This document shows positions 22,862-32,665 of a DNA stretch of 47,949 nucleotides, piece after piece. The stretch comes from a virus: IMG/VR virus record IMGVR_UViG_3300027985_000960, positions 1-47,949 of that record; one strand, 5' to 3'. The notes under the pieces were generated by a model. That model did not search any database. It saw nothing but the letters and a program-made list of their open reading frames with translations, and had not been told where the DNA came from. The position numbers were made by a program, and so were the translations under genes. Every line of letters begins with the position of its first letter. The stretch's first letter is position 1.

Positions 22862-25507
22862 ATGGCTTGGGAAGATTTAAAACAGAGCATCACAGATGTA
22901 ATTTATACGAACAGTGTGAATGCTATTACAGGCGATGGCTTGCAGGGGGAGTTGCACAGAATATGTGATGCACTTGGAGAGAACGCCACATACGCTGGAG
23001 TTGCAGTTCCAGCAACAAACCCAGGAACACCAGATGGCACAGTTTACTACTTTGCATCTGAGATGGGAACATATACTCACTTCAGTGGAATCGTAATTAA
23101 TCAGCCAGATAAATTATATACGTTTAGTTGGAATGGAACATCATGGGATTCTGAGTTTATATTCACTGGTGGTGCAGATATAGATAATTTTTTAACGCCA
23201 TACAGTATAGCTGCTGCTCAAAGCGGAAACACTTACGCTAACTTTGAACAAAGAACTGACACATGGTTGAATTGGCAAGGGTCTAATGCAGCAACTAGAA
23301 GTTCGATTGGAGACAATCGTGCAAAGAATAGATCACTGTCTTACCATAGACAAACGAAAGAGGAGGTTAATTTTGTGTTTGGTGGTGGGCCTGCTGGAAG
23401 AGATGGCTTCATTAGAGTGATTTTAGATGGAGTTAGTTATGATGTTGCTGTTTCAAGTGGTGAAACATCAGACACATACCTATTATCATTAACAGCAGTA
23501 CCTTACGTTGGCTGGGTGGCTTTAGCTACACTAAGCGAAAGAACTATTACGTATAGAAAGTTGACACCAGGTGAAGGGTCTGTTGATTTAATTCCACATG
23601 CAGGGTTTGGCAACTTTGGTTTTACTAGAGAACAAGTTGTTGTGGGGGAAGATGCAATAATAACAGAAAAGTATACTTCTACCGAAGAAACAACGTCAGA
23701 GTGGACAAGTGATAACAATTGGAGAAACATAACCACAGATGATCAACTTGAGATATTAAATTCAAAAACAACAAATAATTCGTACAGCGAAGTTTCAAAT
23801 GAGAGCTTCATTAAGTTTCAGGATGATTCATGGTTTGTTCCCAACTCAAGCGGATCTGGATACAAGTCTTCTGTAAACTTGGCTTTATTTGAGACAGAAT
23901 ATGATTCAAATATAAATGGACTAGATGTTGTTGTAAGTAATGGTTGGATTACTGTAAATGGTGACTGGACTACAACTACTGTGGTGGGTGTGCCTATGAT
24001 TAGAGCACAGCATGATGTTAATGAGTATGCAACAGTAGCCATATTTTTTGAAGGCGATCCAGATGGTGTTTTATTTAGAGTAAATTATAGTGTTGGTGCA
24101 TATTATGACTTTAAAAATTTAAAAAGAGGTTGGAACTTTAAATCACTACCACAACCAGGTTCGTTAGAAGTTAGATATTCTGGGGAGTCCTTTACAAACA
24201 GGACAATTAATGATAAATTTTATGTTCATTATGAGCAAGGAGATTTCTCTCAGTCACATGAAGGTGTTTATGGGTGGGGAAAAGCTGGAACAACATTAGC
24301 AGCAGAGACAAAAACACTTATCGCTAACAGACCAGTCTTCTTTAGGAAAGGTGAGGCTTTATATGTCAGTGCAGGTATAAGTGGTAGGGTGTATTCAGCA
24401 GAATCTTCAGGTATATCCGAATCTAAAAGTGCAGATCATGTGTTTTCTGTTAACGACAAAGATGGCAATAGTGTTCTTAGTGTTGATAGGTTGGGGTATA
24501 CTTCATTAAAGAACGTAGACATTGAAGCAAGTAAGAGAAAAATTGATAGTCTTATTGATGATAAAATTGTGTTATGGGGAGACTCATTGACAATTGACAT
24601 CGCTCCAGTTTTACAAGGATATTTGAGTGGAATAGACTGTGTAAATGCAGCAACAGGTGGAGAAAATGTTTTTGACATAGCTTGCAGGCAAGGCGGCATC
24701 CCATTGAGATTGGAAAACCAAACAGTGTTACTTGGTGACGGATTTCGAGTTGCAGTTGGTGTCATTGACTCAGACAATGAAATTGACGGACTTGTTGTGT
24801 GGTGGAATGATAGTACCATTAGAGTCAAACAATTTCTTGCACAGGGAGATCAGGATACGATAAATCCATGCTATGTTGATGGAATAAAGTGTCACTTAAT
24901 TAGGGTGAGTCCTGGTGTTTTTTATTTAAATAGGTTGGATGTTGGAGAGGATAGAATTTTATTGCCTGGAACAATAATTGAAACAGCAGCCACAAGAAAT
25001 CTCAGAAATGCTATGTGCACAATAATGAATGTTGGACAAAATGGTGGATACACAAGCATACAAGACCTAATTAACATTTATGATGCTATGATAGATAATT
25101 TGAAGACAAAGGATTATATCATCATAGGGTTACATGCAGGTACAACACAGTTGGGCGGCACTGTGACTACAGCTCAAGTTAATGATGCACTAGAAAAGAG
25201 GTACGGATCAAGGTTTATAAACTTTTACAAATATGCCACAGAGCCAGTTAGTATTAATTATGGTGCTGGTAATGTTACTACAACAATGGCACTACATGAT
25301 GCTGGAATAACAACTCCAACATCATCTCCATATACAGCAAATTATGGCAGTGGTGATATTTCTTTTGATGGAGATGCAACCGATATATCAAACGGAAGAA
25401 TGCCATCTTCATTGCGTAGAGATGACACCCACTTAAATAGATTGGGGGATATTGTTATCAGTGAATTGATTGTGAAAAAACTAAAAGCTTTAGGGTATGT
25501 TGAATAA
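22862..25507 (+). CDS. Tail protein with SGNH/GDSL hydrolase domain
   Basis: 881 residues. The N-terminus (NAITGDGLQGELHRICDALGENATYAG, then PGTPDGTVYYFASEMGTYTHF) is a common tail-attachment module in Bacteroidota phages. The middle is strand-rich. The C-terminal ~310 residues form an SGNH hydrolase: LWGDSLT near residue 571 with the nucleophile Ser, IIIGLHAGT, and RDDTHLNRLGD near residue 853 with Asp and His. It probably deacetylates or de-esterifies a surface polysaccharide during adsorption. It lies between two tail-tube genes, an unusual place for a receptor-binding enzyme. Confidence 0.8.
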   Translation: MAWEDLKQSITDVIYTNSVNAITGDGLQGELHRICDALGENATYAGVAVPATNPGTPDGTVYYFASEMGTYTHFSGIVINQPDKLYTFSWNGTSWDSEFIFTGGADIDNFLTPYSIAAAQSGNTYANFEQRTDTWLNWQGSNAATRSSIGDNRAKNRSLSYHRQTKEEVNFVFGGGPAGRDGFIRVILDGVSYDVAVSSGETSDTYLLSLTAVPYVGWVALATLSERTITYRKLTPGEGSVDLIPHAGFGNFGFTREQVVVGEDAIITEKYTSTEETTSEWTSDNNWRNITTDDQLEILNSKTTNNSYSEVSNESFIKFQDDSWFVPNSSGSGYKSSVNLALFETEYDSNINGLDVVVSNGWITVNGDWTTTTVVGVPMIRAQHDVNEYATVAIFFEGDPDGVLFRVNYSVGAYYDFKNLKRGWNFKSLPQPGSLEVRYSGESFTNRTINDKFYVHYEQGDFSQSHEGVYGWGKAGTTLAAETKTLIANRPVFFRKGEALYVSAGISGRVYSAESSGISESKSADHVFSVNDKDGNSVLSVDRLGYTSLKNVDIEASKRKIDSLIDDKIVLWGDSLTIDIAPVLQGYLSGIDCVNAATGGENVFDIACRQGGIPLRLENQTVLLGDGFRVAVGVIDSDNEIDGLVVWWNDSTIRVKQFLAQGDQDTINPCYVDGIKCHLIRVSPGVFYLNRLDVGEDRILLPGTIIETAATRNLRNAMCTIMNVGQNGGYTSIQDLINIYDAMIDNLKTKDYIIIGLHAGTTQLGGTVTTAQVNDALEKRYGSRFINFYKYATEPVSINYGAGNVTTTMALHDAGITTPTSSPYTANYGSGDISFDGDATDISNGRMPSSLRRDDTHLNRLGDIVISELIVKKLKALGYVE

Positions 25508-26318
25508 CAAAAATATAGGCACTGATGCCACTGGGGGGACTGATTTAGATTCAGTTACCCTCACATTTAAGAAAGGTATATATACAATAGGGACAGAGCT
25601 TTTGGATGAAGGTGTTTCAGTTAATGGTAGCTACAGTTATACGTCAGATGCCCTTGGTGGCATCGTAATAGGAACACCCGTCACATCAGGTTCTTATTTA
25701 AAGGTGCTCGATGACACTATTGACATAACGTGGACTCGTTCAATTAGATTTGGTGAATCTACATTTAGATCAACAGCCTTTGTTAAAGTGAGTGATGAGG
25801 ATTACTTCAAGAACGATATTAATAAAATAAGGTTTGCTGATTTTTTAAATGCTGCTGTAAGTCCCAAAATCTTTAATAAAAGAATGGACATTAAAGATTT
25901 TAAGGGCAATTTGCAAATGGTAGCTACAAATAGCGAGCCATCAATTTTTTATGGCAAGATTGATGATCTTGAAAGGAATGGAGCAATTTATCAAAATTGG
26001 GTAGGTACAGGTGGAGACATGGGCTTAATACCAAATTGGTTTTGGGTTATAGGTACTTATGAGTACAAAACAAGACGTACAGATATGATAGATGCTCTAT
26101 CTAAAGGTATAGACACAATAGAGGTTCACTTAACTGACAACAATTTAGACAACCTATTGGCAGATTTAGCAACATACAATCCAGCAAATTTCAGAAAGAT
26201 TCATGTAAGTGGAAGAAGAACAAGTGCTTCTGACTCAGCAATTAGAACAATTAGAGCAGGTATGGGCACATTGAATGCATTTGCTGTCAATGGCTTAATT
26301 ATACCAACAGATTTTTAA
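25497..26318 (+). CDS. Structural protein of unknown function between tail-tube genes
   Basis: 273 residues, overlapping the hydrolase gene by 11 bases. The first ~90 residues are strand-rich and Gly and Ser-rich. A later part (IDTIEVHLTDNNLDNLLADLATYNPANFRKIHVSGRR) has a spaced Leu and Asn pattern that recalls a leucine-rich repeat-like surface. It probably acts with the hydrolase as part of a tail appendage. No family is recognised. Confidence 0.55.
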   Translation: MLNNKNIGTDATGGTDLDSVTLTFKKGIYTIGTELLDEGVSVNGSYSYTSDALGGIVIGTPVTSGSYLKVLDDTIDITWTRSIRFGESTFRSTAFVKVSDEDYFKNDINKIRFADFLNAAVSPKIFNKRMDIKDFKGNLQMVATNSEPSIFYGKIDDLERNGAIYQNWVGTGGDMGLIPNWFWVIGTYEYKTRRTDMIDALSKGIDTIEVHLTDNNLDNLLADLATYNPANFRKIHVSGRRTSASDSAIRTIRAGMGTLNAFAVNGLIIPTDF

Positions 26319-26335
26319 TATATTAAAATAGAATT

Positions 26336-26962
26336 ATGGCTTTTACAAACAAAGTTGTGGATGGTGGAGATATTTTGCTCCAAATAGACGGAAAGGTGCT
26401 TGGATGCTCAACGTCACATTCAATCGAAATTACATCAGCAGTTCGCGAGATCTCTTGCAAGGGGTCTGGTGATTGGACTGACTCAGAATATGCAAGGCTT
26501 TCATGGAGTGGTTCAACTGATGCATTATTTAACCCAGAGGGGTCTGGAACATTTGTGAGATACAGTGATCTTGTTAGCTTAATGACAACAAAACAAGTTG
26601 TTACCATCACATCAGTTTACACAGAAGGTGGTGAAACATTTTCTCAAACAGGAGATGTTGTAATCACATCAATTAACCAAACAGCAGGTGATTCAGAAAA
26701 CACTACCTTCAGTGTGTCGTTTCAAGGGAAGGGTGAGTTAATTACAACAAAGTCTGACGTTTACGAAGTAACGGTTACAGCGACAGGCGCTACTCATGTT
26801 GTAGTTGAGGAAACCAATGCAATTAAAGCGTACTCAGGTTCACCAGTAGTATTTACTTTAGCTAATGGATCGTATAACATTAAAGCATTCAATGCTACCC
26901 AAGATGGAAGAAGTTCCGTTGTTGTGAGTGGAGCAGACGAATCAGTTACAATTACATTATAG
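26336..26962 (+). CDS. Tail tube protein, copy 2, with Ig-like C-terminus
   Basis: 208 residues. Residues 1-135 parallel copy 1. Residues about 140-208 (YEVTVTATGATHVVVEETN, FTLANGSYNIKAFNATQDGRSS) add a strand-rich domain like the Ig-type decorations found on tail tubes of lambda-like phages. It ends at a terminator. One copy may be the major tube and the other a minor or alternative subunit. Confidence 0.75.
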   Translation: MAFTNKVVDGGDILLQIDGKVLGCSTSHSIEITSAVREISCKGSGDWTDSEYARLSWSGSTDALFNPEGSGTFVRYSDLVSLMTTKQVVTITSVYTEGGETFSQTGDVVITSINQTAGDSENTTFSVSFQGKGELITTKSDVYEVTVTATGATHVVVEETNAIKAYSGSPVVFTLANGSYNIKAFNATQDGRSSVVVSGADESVTITL

Positions 26963-26968
26963 TGTTAT

Positions 26969-26997
26969 AAGCCCCCTCTATTGGGGGCTTTTTATTT
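26969..26997 (+). terminator. Intrinsic terminator after tail tube copy 2
   Basis: AAGCCCCC and GGGGGCTT pair around TCTATT, followed by TTTTATTT. It is strong and lies between the tube gene and the chaperone gene. Confidence 0.85.
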
Positions 26998-27011
26998 GAT
27001 TTAAGAGCGAA

Positions 27012-27287
27012 ATGGGAAAAAATAGTATAAAGATTAAGGGAAAGGAATTTAATGTAAAAGAACACTCTTATAGAGCTTTTATGTTATTTGAAGACATGAC
27101 AGGAAAACTTATTCAATCAGCAACCACATTTGAAGATGGATTGAAGTACTTCTACTGTTTAGTTAAAGCAAGCAACACTGACTTTGAGTATGATTTTGAT
27201 GAGTGGGTGGATATTTTAGAGGAAGACCCTTCCATACTGTACGAGTTAAGGGAAATTTTAGATAAAAAAAAAAGACAGATAATATAG
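27012..27287 (+). CDS. Tail assembly chaperone, short form (gpG-like)
   Basis: 91 residues, acidic, located just before the tape measure gene where phages encode gpG. It contains KGKEFNVKEHSYRAFMLFEDMTG and ends KKKRQII after a run of ten A. Such chaperones bind the tape measure during tail assembly. The -1 frame after the A run is open into the next ORF, giving a gpG-GT fusion. Confidence 0.8.
   Translation: MGKNSIKIKGKEFNVKEHSYRAFMLFEDMTGKLIQSATTFEDGLKYFYCLVKASNTDFEYDFDEWVDILEEDPSILYELREILDKKKRQII
27264..27273 (+). promoter_or_regulatory. Programmed -1 frameshift site
   Basis: Ten consecutive A are read AAA AAA AAA A in frame 0. The -1 frame has a stop (TAA at 27263-27265) right before the run, then is open from 27266 to 27625. 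A slip back by one base within the run joins the two chaperone ORFs. The site allows A_AAA_AAA slippage. Confidence 0.8.
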
Positions 27288-27625
27288 AGGAAGATTCAGT
27301 AGATGAATCTGAATATATATCAGTAAAGAAAGTTTATGGAATTATAGTTTGTGGTTGTGGTGTAGACCCCAATTACTTTCTAGACGAAATGTCTCCATTT
27401 GAGGTAGAGGCATTAATGGAAGAACATTATAATATGTTTAAAAATGGGTGGGAGAGAACAAGGATGACAAACCACGCTATAATATCATCAAATGCATCAA
27501 AGCCAGTTAAAGTAACTGACGTTATGCAATTCCCTTGGGATAAGGATGACAATAAAGTAGAGAAGTCTCGTGAAATAAATCAAGAGACATTTGATAGATT
27601 TAAGAAGAAATTTAATTTAGCATAA
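27272..27625 (+). CDS. Tail assembly chaperone, frameshift extension (gpT-like)
   Basis: About 117 residues in the -1 frame from the A run; the first ATG is at 27389, well inside the conserved-looking region. The start of this frame (KTDNIEEDSVDESEYISVKKVYG) is acidic and continues into VDPNYFLDEMSPFEVEALMEEHYNMFKNGWERTRM. Members of the gpT role typically have this helical 'W-E-R-T-R' region and lie directly before the tape measure. It is expected only as part of the fusion with the upstream ORF. Confidence 0.75.
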   Translation, partial: KTDNIEEDSVDESEYISVKKVYGIIVCGCGVDPNYFLDEMSPFEVEALMEEHYNMFKNGWERTRMTNHAIISSNASKPVKVTDVMQFPWDKDDNKVEKSREINQETFDRFKKKFNLA

Positions 27626-27628
27626 GAT

Positions 27629-30226
27629 ATGGCAAAGGGTTTTTCTATAAGGGCTTGGCTTGGGCTTGATACTAAACAATTCTCAAAAGGATTAAAGACC
27701 GCACAAGGCAGAATGACAGCCTTTCAGAAAGGCTTACGTGCAACAAATGATGTTTTAAGGGGACTTAAGTTTGCTGCCGTTGGCGTAACAGCAGCAGGAG
27801 CTTTCTCTAGAGCAGTAACTACAGTAAAAGACTTCCAGACCCAAATGGCTAGGGTTGGGGTTATTTCTGATGCAAGTGAGAAGGATTTAGCAAAGCTTAG
27901 AGACACAGCTAAGACAATTGGAGAGACCACTATATTCTCAGCAGCAGAAGCAGCAGAGGGTTTACAGTTCTTAGCAATGGCTGGTTTAGATGTAAATGAG
28001 TCAATGGCAGCCCTACCATCCACACTTAATCTAGCAACAGCAGGAGCAATCTCATTAGGTGAATCTGCTGACATACTTACAAACATAATGGCAGGTTTTG
28101 GCTTAAGTGTTGGGGATGCAACTATGGTTGCAGATGTGTTTGCTCAAACATCAAGAAAATCTAACACCAATGTTCAAGAACTATATGCTGGTGTTGTTAA
28201 GTTAGCTCCAGCCTACAGTCAACTAGGGCTCTCCGTTAAGGATGCCGCTAGAGATATGGCATTGCTTGCAAACTCTGGCGTAAAGGCAGAAGAGGCTGGT
28301 ACTGCATTAACGGGAGGTTTAGCTAGGATGCTAAGACAGCCTGCTATGGTAGCTGATGCATTTAAGGCTCTTGGAGTTGAAATAAGTGAATCAACAATAC
28401 AAGTTGACAATGTTGTTGGAACTATAAAGAAGCTTAGTGATGCAGGCATAAGCGCAACTCAAATGTCAGAAGTTTTTGGACTTCACTGGAAGTCCATTGG
28501 AGCTATAGTTTCAAAAACAGATGAAGAAATTCAGCAGATAACCAAAGACATTGATAATGCTAGTGGTGCTGCTGAGGATATGGCAAAGAATGGCATTGGA
28601 GCTATAGATAGATCCATAAAAACATTTATGTCTGTTTTAGATAGCTTGTTTATCCAAATGGGTGAAGCAGGCTTAGAGGGAGTAATTGCAAGCATAATAG
28701 ATAAAGCTACAGACCTAATAAGATGGCTTAAGTCTCTATCAAAAGAGACAATTGCGATGCATGGAGCAATGCTTTTATTGATCAGAAGCTCTGGTCAGAT
28801 AAGTATGTTTTTTGGTACATTTGGGAAGTTTTTTTCAAAGTTACCAGCCACACTAAGATTGAGCACTAAGGGAATAAAAGCCTTTGGGGCTGCCGTTAAG
28901 GCATCAACAGGATATTTAGGTGCTATACTTCTAGCCATAGAGGGTGCAATGTTGGCATTTGAGCTTTACAATTCTCAAAACAAAACAGCTCAAGAAGAGG
29001 AGATTAAAAGACTTGAAAAATTAAAGACATTCAAAGAGAACATTTCTCCAAGAACGCTGAGTGATATACAAAAAGAGATTGCATACAACAAAAGACTAAT
29101 CTCTCAATATGAGTCTGAAATGAAGACTTTAGAGGAGAAGGGGAATACTGGCGAAAAATGGAAGGAGTACTCTAAGGAGCTTGACAATTTACGAATACAA
29201 CAAGAGTTGCTGTTGGCTGAAGAGACAGCTAGGCTTGATGAATCTGTAAAAAGAACCAAAGAAGCTGCCAAACAGAAAGCCATTGATCAACAAAAAATTG
29301 ATGAAGATGAGCGTAAGCGTAAGATAGCTGAAGAGGAGGAGATTCAAAAAAAACTAAGAGACAGGAAAAGCAAGGCTTACGAAGACTACCTAAAAGCAAG
29401 ATCTAAACAGAGAGAGATTGAGGGAGGAAAGGTGCTTGACTTCGAGTTAGAGATCTTAAAGATCCAGAAAGATAGGGCTTTGTCTAATGAAGAGTTAATT
29501 AAGGGAGAGAGGCTTGCCATCCTTGAGCAGTACTATGTAGATAGACTAAAGCTCATAAACAAATATGAGAACCAAGAGAAGAAGATCAAAACCTTCAACC
29601 AAAGAGAGGTTGACAAGATTGACACAACTAAGCTTGGTAAGGAAACTCAGGAATCTTTAGCTATAGCACAAGATGCAGCTAACAAGGAGAAGAAGATAGC
29701 TGAAGACAAGAAAAAGATATATGACTCCGTTGCTGGTGCTGCACAGTCAGCATATTCTTCTATTGGCGATTCTGCTACAGCAGGACTAAGGCAATCTGAG
29801 GACGCAGGGGAAAGGTTTCTTGGCGAGATGGCTAAAATGGTTACTGAGATGATGGCTATGTTGCTTGCTCAAGCAACTGCTTCAGCTATTGCAGGCGGTG
29901 CTTCGTCTGGATCAGGAACGGGACCAGCAGCAATCTTTACAACACCAGCCTTCATTGCAACTTTAGTTGGTGGTGTCATATCCGCTTTTGCTGCAATACC
30001 AAAATTTGAGACAGGTGGTATTGTTGGAGGAACATCTTATTCTGGAGACAATATAACAGCAAGAGTAAATTCAGGCGAGATGATACTAAACCAAAACCAA
30101 CAAGCCAATTTATTTAAAATGGCAAATGGTGGTGGAGGAACAGGTGGCTTGGTTGAGTTTGAAATAAGAGGAGACAGGTTGTATGGTATACTGCAAAAGC
30201 AAAACAATAAAAGAAAAACATTTTAA
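27629..30226 (+). CDS. Tape measure protein, TP901 family
   Basis: 865 residues. The TP901 core is at residues about 60-330 (FQTQMARVGVISDASEKDLAKLRDTAKTIGETTIFSAAEAAEGLQFLAMAG in outline). Hydrophobic segments follow near 375-445, then a long charged coiled coil (about 450-680) and a Gly and Ala-rich hydrophobic C-terminus. It sets tail length; using about 1.5 angstrom per residue, roughly 130 nm is inferred. Its gene follows the chaperones by 3 bases. Confidence 0.9.
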   Translation: MAKGFSIRAWLGLDTKQFSKGLKTAQGRMTAFQKGLRATNDVLRGLKFAAVGVTAAGAFSRAVTTVKDFQTQMARVGVISDASEKDLAKLRDTAKTIGETTIFSAAEAAEGLQFLAMAGLDVNESMAALPSTLNLATAGAISLGESADILTNIMAGFGLSVGDATMVADVFAQTSRKSNTNVQELYAGVVKLAPAYSQLGLSVKDAARDMALLANSGVKAEEAGTALTGGLARMLRQPAMVADAFKALGVEISESTIQVDNVVGTIKKLSDAGISATQMSEVFGLHWKSIGAIVSKTDEEIQQITKDIDNASGAAEDMAKNGIGAIDRSIKTFMSVLDSLFIQMGEAGLEGVIASIIDKATDLIRWLKSLSKETIAMHGAMLLLIRSSGQISMFFGTFGKFFSKLPATLRLSTKGIKAFGAAVKASTGYLGAILLAIEGAMLAFELYNSQNKTAQEEEIKRLEKLKTFKENISPRTLSDIQKEIAYNKRLISQYESEMKTLEEKGNTGEKWKEYSKELDNLRIQQELLLAEETARLDESVKRTKEAAKQKAIDQQKIDEDERKRKIAEEEEIQKKLRDRKSKAYEDYLKARSKQREIEGGKVLDFELEILKIQKDRALSNEELIKGERLAILEQYYVDRLKLINKYENQEKKIKTFNQREVDKIDTTKLGKETQESLAIAQDAANKEKKIAEDKKKIYDSVAGAAQSAYSSIGDSATAGLRQSEDAGERFLGEMAKMVTEMMAMLLAQATASAIAGGASSGSGTGPAAIFTTPAFIATLVGGVISAFAAIPKFETGGIVGGTSYSGDNITARVNSGEMILNQNQQANLFKMANGGGGTGGLVEFEIRGDRLYGILQKQNNKRKTF

Positions 30227-30238
30227 CTTTCATAAAGT

Positions 30239-32665
30239 ATGGCTTTAAAATATAGGTGGGAAGGTACAGATATTCAAGGAAAGTCAGTAAGGGTTGATAT
30301 TTATGACAACCTATATATGGGTGCAGAAATATTTCCATTAAATATAATGGAGAAGGGGATACATCTGGAGCAAAATGAAGATGAGTGGCTGATTGGATTT
30401 GGACTAACGTTAGATCTACTTGAAACCCCAAGTGATGATTATTACAGTATTGTTTCTGGGAGTGTGAATGAAAGGCGAATTGAACTTTATGTGGACAATG
30501 ATCTAATTTTTGAGGGCGAACCAGAAAAATCAACATTCTCATCATTAGTTTTTGAGAATAACAATACAGTTAAGGTAACATTTTCTGACAGAATTGTTGG
30601 GTTAAAGAACAGAGACTTTAAGATACTTTCTTTTAGTAATCAAAAATTAATGAGCATTATTTCAGGTGCATTGAATTTAATTAATATAAATGACGACATT
30701 TTTGTGAACTGTGATTTGTATGAAAAAAATGCACCAATAAGCTTAAATAACTCCCTTTATGACAAAACTTTTTTAAGCACTCAATCCTTCACAAGGGGCG
30801 ATGGCGATTCCTATAGTTTATTTGAAATAGTTGAGTCCATTGTTGCATCATTTCATTGTGTTTTATTTAGGCGAGGGAATAGAGTAATAATAGATAACAG
30901 AAATGATTACAATCAAGTTAGTGGTGATTTAAAAAGCTATGTCAGATATTATTATCCATCCTACAATACAGGTTACTATTCTACACTCTCCGACATCATC
31001 CCAAGTTTTACAGACCTAACATTCATTGGAGATGTTGAGAGATCTATGAACCCAAACAATAAGTCACTAAACATAACCGTTGAGCAAATGGATGTCTATG
31101 CGCCAAGTGAAGGTTTTGAGACATTGAGGGAATCAGCATTGGAAACAGGTTATTTTAATTCAAGCTACAATGTTTCAAACATAAGAGACCTGTCTTTTGG
31201 GAAATGGGGCAAAAGTGGAGACGTCAATCTTGTGTATCACGGAGAAAACAGCTCCCTTGTAACAGAGGTGCAGCCAGACCCAACAGCAACAGGTGCAGGG
31301 GATATTTACGATGAGTACGGGTACGTGTCTTTCGCCAGAACTATTTGGCAAGATCAAAGTGCTAGAATATTGTTTTTTAGAAAAACTGGAGTGTGGAATC
31401 AAACGTCAGGAGATACATCAGCACCATACGTTTTATCAAAACTAACAAATGGTTCTCAAATGACGCTTCAAGATTATGTTTCAGGGGCAGGAACTCAAAC
31501 ATTTGATATCGTTAATGTTAATTACAATTACGCTTATGTATTCATAGCCATAACAGTGACACATCCAGATATAAATGTTATAAACTACGTATTCACACAA
31601 CACAAGTATGCTGTTAAGTTTGGTAAAGATCAATATAGAGATGCCATAAGAGGAAATATTTTAATAACAGACATCTATGTAAAAGATGGAGATAGGCTTG
31701 TTGATGAAATAAGAATAGGGCATAATGTAGCTAATTATTTGCCAACAAACAATACAACTGGAGCACCAGCATTATGGTATGCTTCATCATTTGATGCAAT
31801 ATCACCAGAAGATGACAATAGCATAACAGTTAAATTTAAAGGTAAGGTTAGAGCCAATCTTGGAGATGAGTTAAACCACAAGAGATCATGGTGGTTCTTT
31901 TTGTATATATTGATTGAGGATGCAGATGGAAACTTGTGGAATCTCGGAAGAAATGGAATGCATGGACACACATTGATAGACAATTTTCAGACAGTAATAA
32001 ATACAAGCAATCACAACCTGTTTGCAATAGAATTTTCAGCAGGAGATGAGGTTGTTCCACCAGGCATAAAGGTTTATGAGTTTAACGTAAGTGAAACGGT
32101 GTATCTAAATAACATATTTGCCAACCTCAAGCAAAGTCAAAATAAAATATACTTTGGCATAACTCCAATATATAGAAGGAATGAGGGGAAAGGACAAGCA
32201 AATAAGTATTATGAGTACAACTACCTTGATATCAATGTAGATTATTTGGAGCTATATGATTTTAGTGTAGATTTACCGAGAAGTAAGGACTTAAATAACA
32301 ATTTTATTCTTGAAAACACAAGCTTAAATAAAGAGAGTGAAAAGAAGTTGAATTTACTTTTTGGAGACAAAGCTTCAATTTTTTATGTAAATGGGTATTT
32401 ATATGAAGATAATTTTGCAAGCAGAACTTCAGAGTGGAGAAGAGGAAGTACAGATGGATATTTGGGGTTAGGACAAATGCTTTTAGATGAGATGTATGAC
32501 AAAGTTGCTTTTGATAAAGACACTTACAACTTTACCACAAGGAATGGTTATAGCTTTAAGCCTCACAGTAGAGTTGATGTAGATGGTGAAATATATGTGA
32601 TCACCAGAGTTAGTTCCAATGTACTAATGTCTGAATATAATGTAAATATGGAAAAATGGCGATAA
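30239..32665 (+). CDS. Large tail tip protein
   Basis: 808 residues following the tape measure. The N-terminus (ALKYRWEGTDIQGKSVRVDIYDNLYMG, then VNERRIELYVDNDLIFEGEPEKSTF) is the kind found in distal-tail or baseplate hub proteins in Bacteroidota phages. The remainder is strand-rich. No enzymatic motif is visible. It is likely part of the tail tip complex. It overlaps the next gene by 10 bases. Confidence 0.65.
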   Translation: MALKYRWEGTDIQGKSVRVDIYDNLYMGAEIFPLNIMEKGIHLEQNEDEWLIGFGLTLDLLETPSDDYYSIVSGSVNERRIELYVDNDLIFEGEPEKSTFSSLVFENNNTVKVTFSDRIVGLKNRDFKILSFSNQKLMSIISGALNLININDDIFVNCDLYEKNAPISLNNSLYDKTFLSTQSFTRGDGDSYSLFEIVESIVASFHCVLFRRGNRVIIDNRNDYNQVSGDLKSYVRYYYPSYNTGYYSTLSDIIPSFTDLTFIGDVERSMNPNNKSLNITVEQMDVYAPSEGFETLRESALETGYFNSSYNVSNIRDLSFGKWGKSGDVNLVYHGENSSLVTEVQPDPTATGAGDIYDEYGYVSFARTIWQDQSARILFFRKTGVWNQTSGDTSAPYVLSKLTNGSQMTLQDYVSGAGTQTFDIVNVNYNYAYVFIAITVTHPDINVINYVFTQHKYAVKFGKDQYRDAIRGNILITDIYVKDGDRLVDEIRIGHNVANYLPTNNTTGAPALWYASSFDAISPEDDNSITVKFKGKVRANLGDELNHKRSWWFFLYILIEDADGNLWNLGRNGMHGHTLIDNFQTVINTSNHNLFAIEFSAGDEVVPPGIKVYEFNVSETVYLNNIFANLKQSQNKIYFGITPIYRRNEGKGQANKYYEYNYLDINVDYLELYDFSVDLPRSKDLNNNFILENTSLNKESEKKLNLLFGDKASIFYVNGYLYEDNFASRTSEWRRGSTDGYLGLGQMLLDEMYDKVAFDKDTYNFTTRNGYSFKPHSRVDVDGEIYVITRVSSNVLMSEYNVNMEKWR

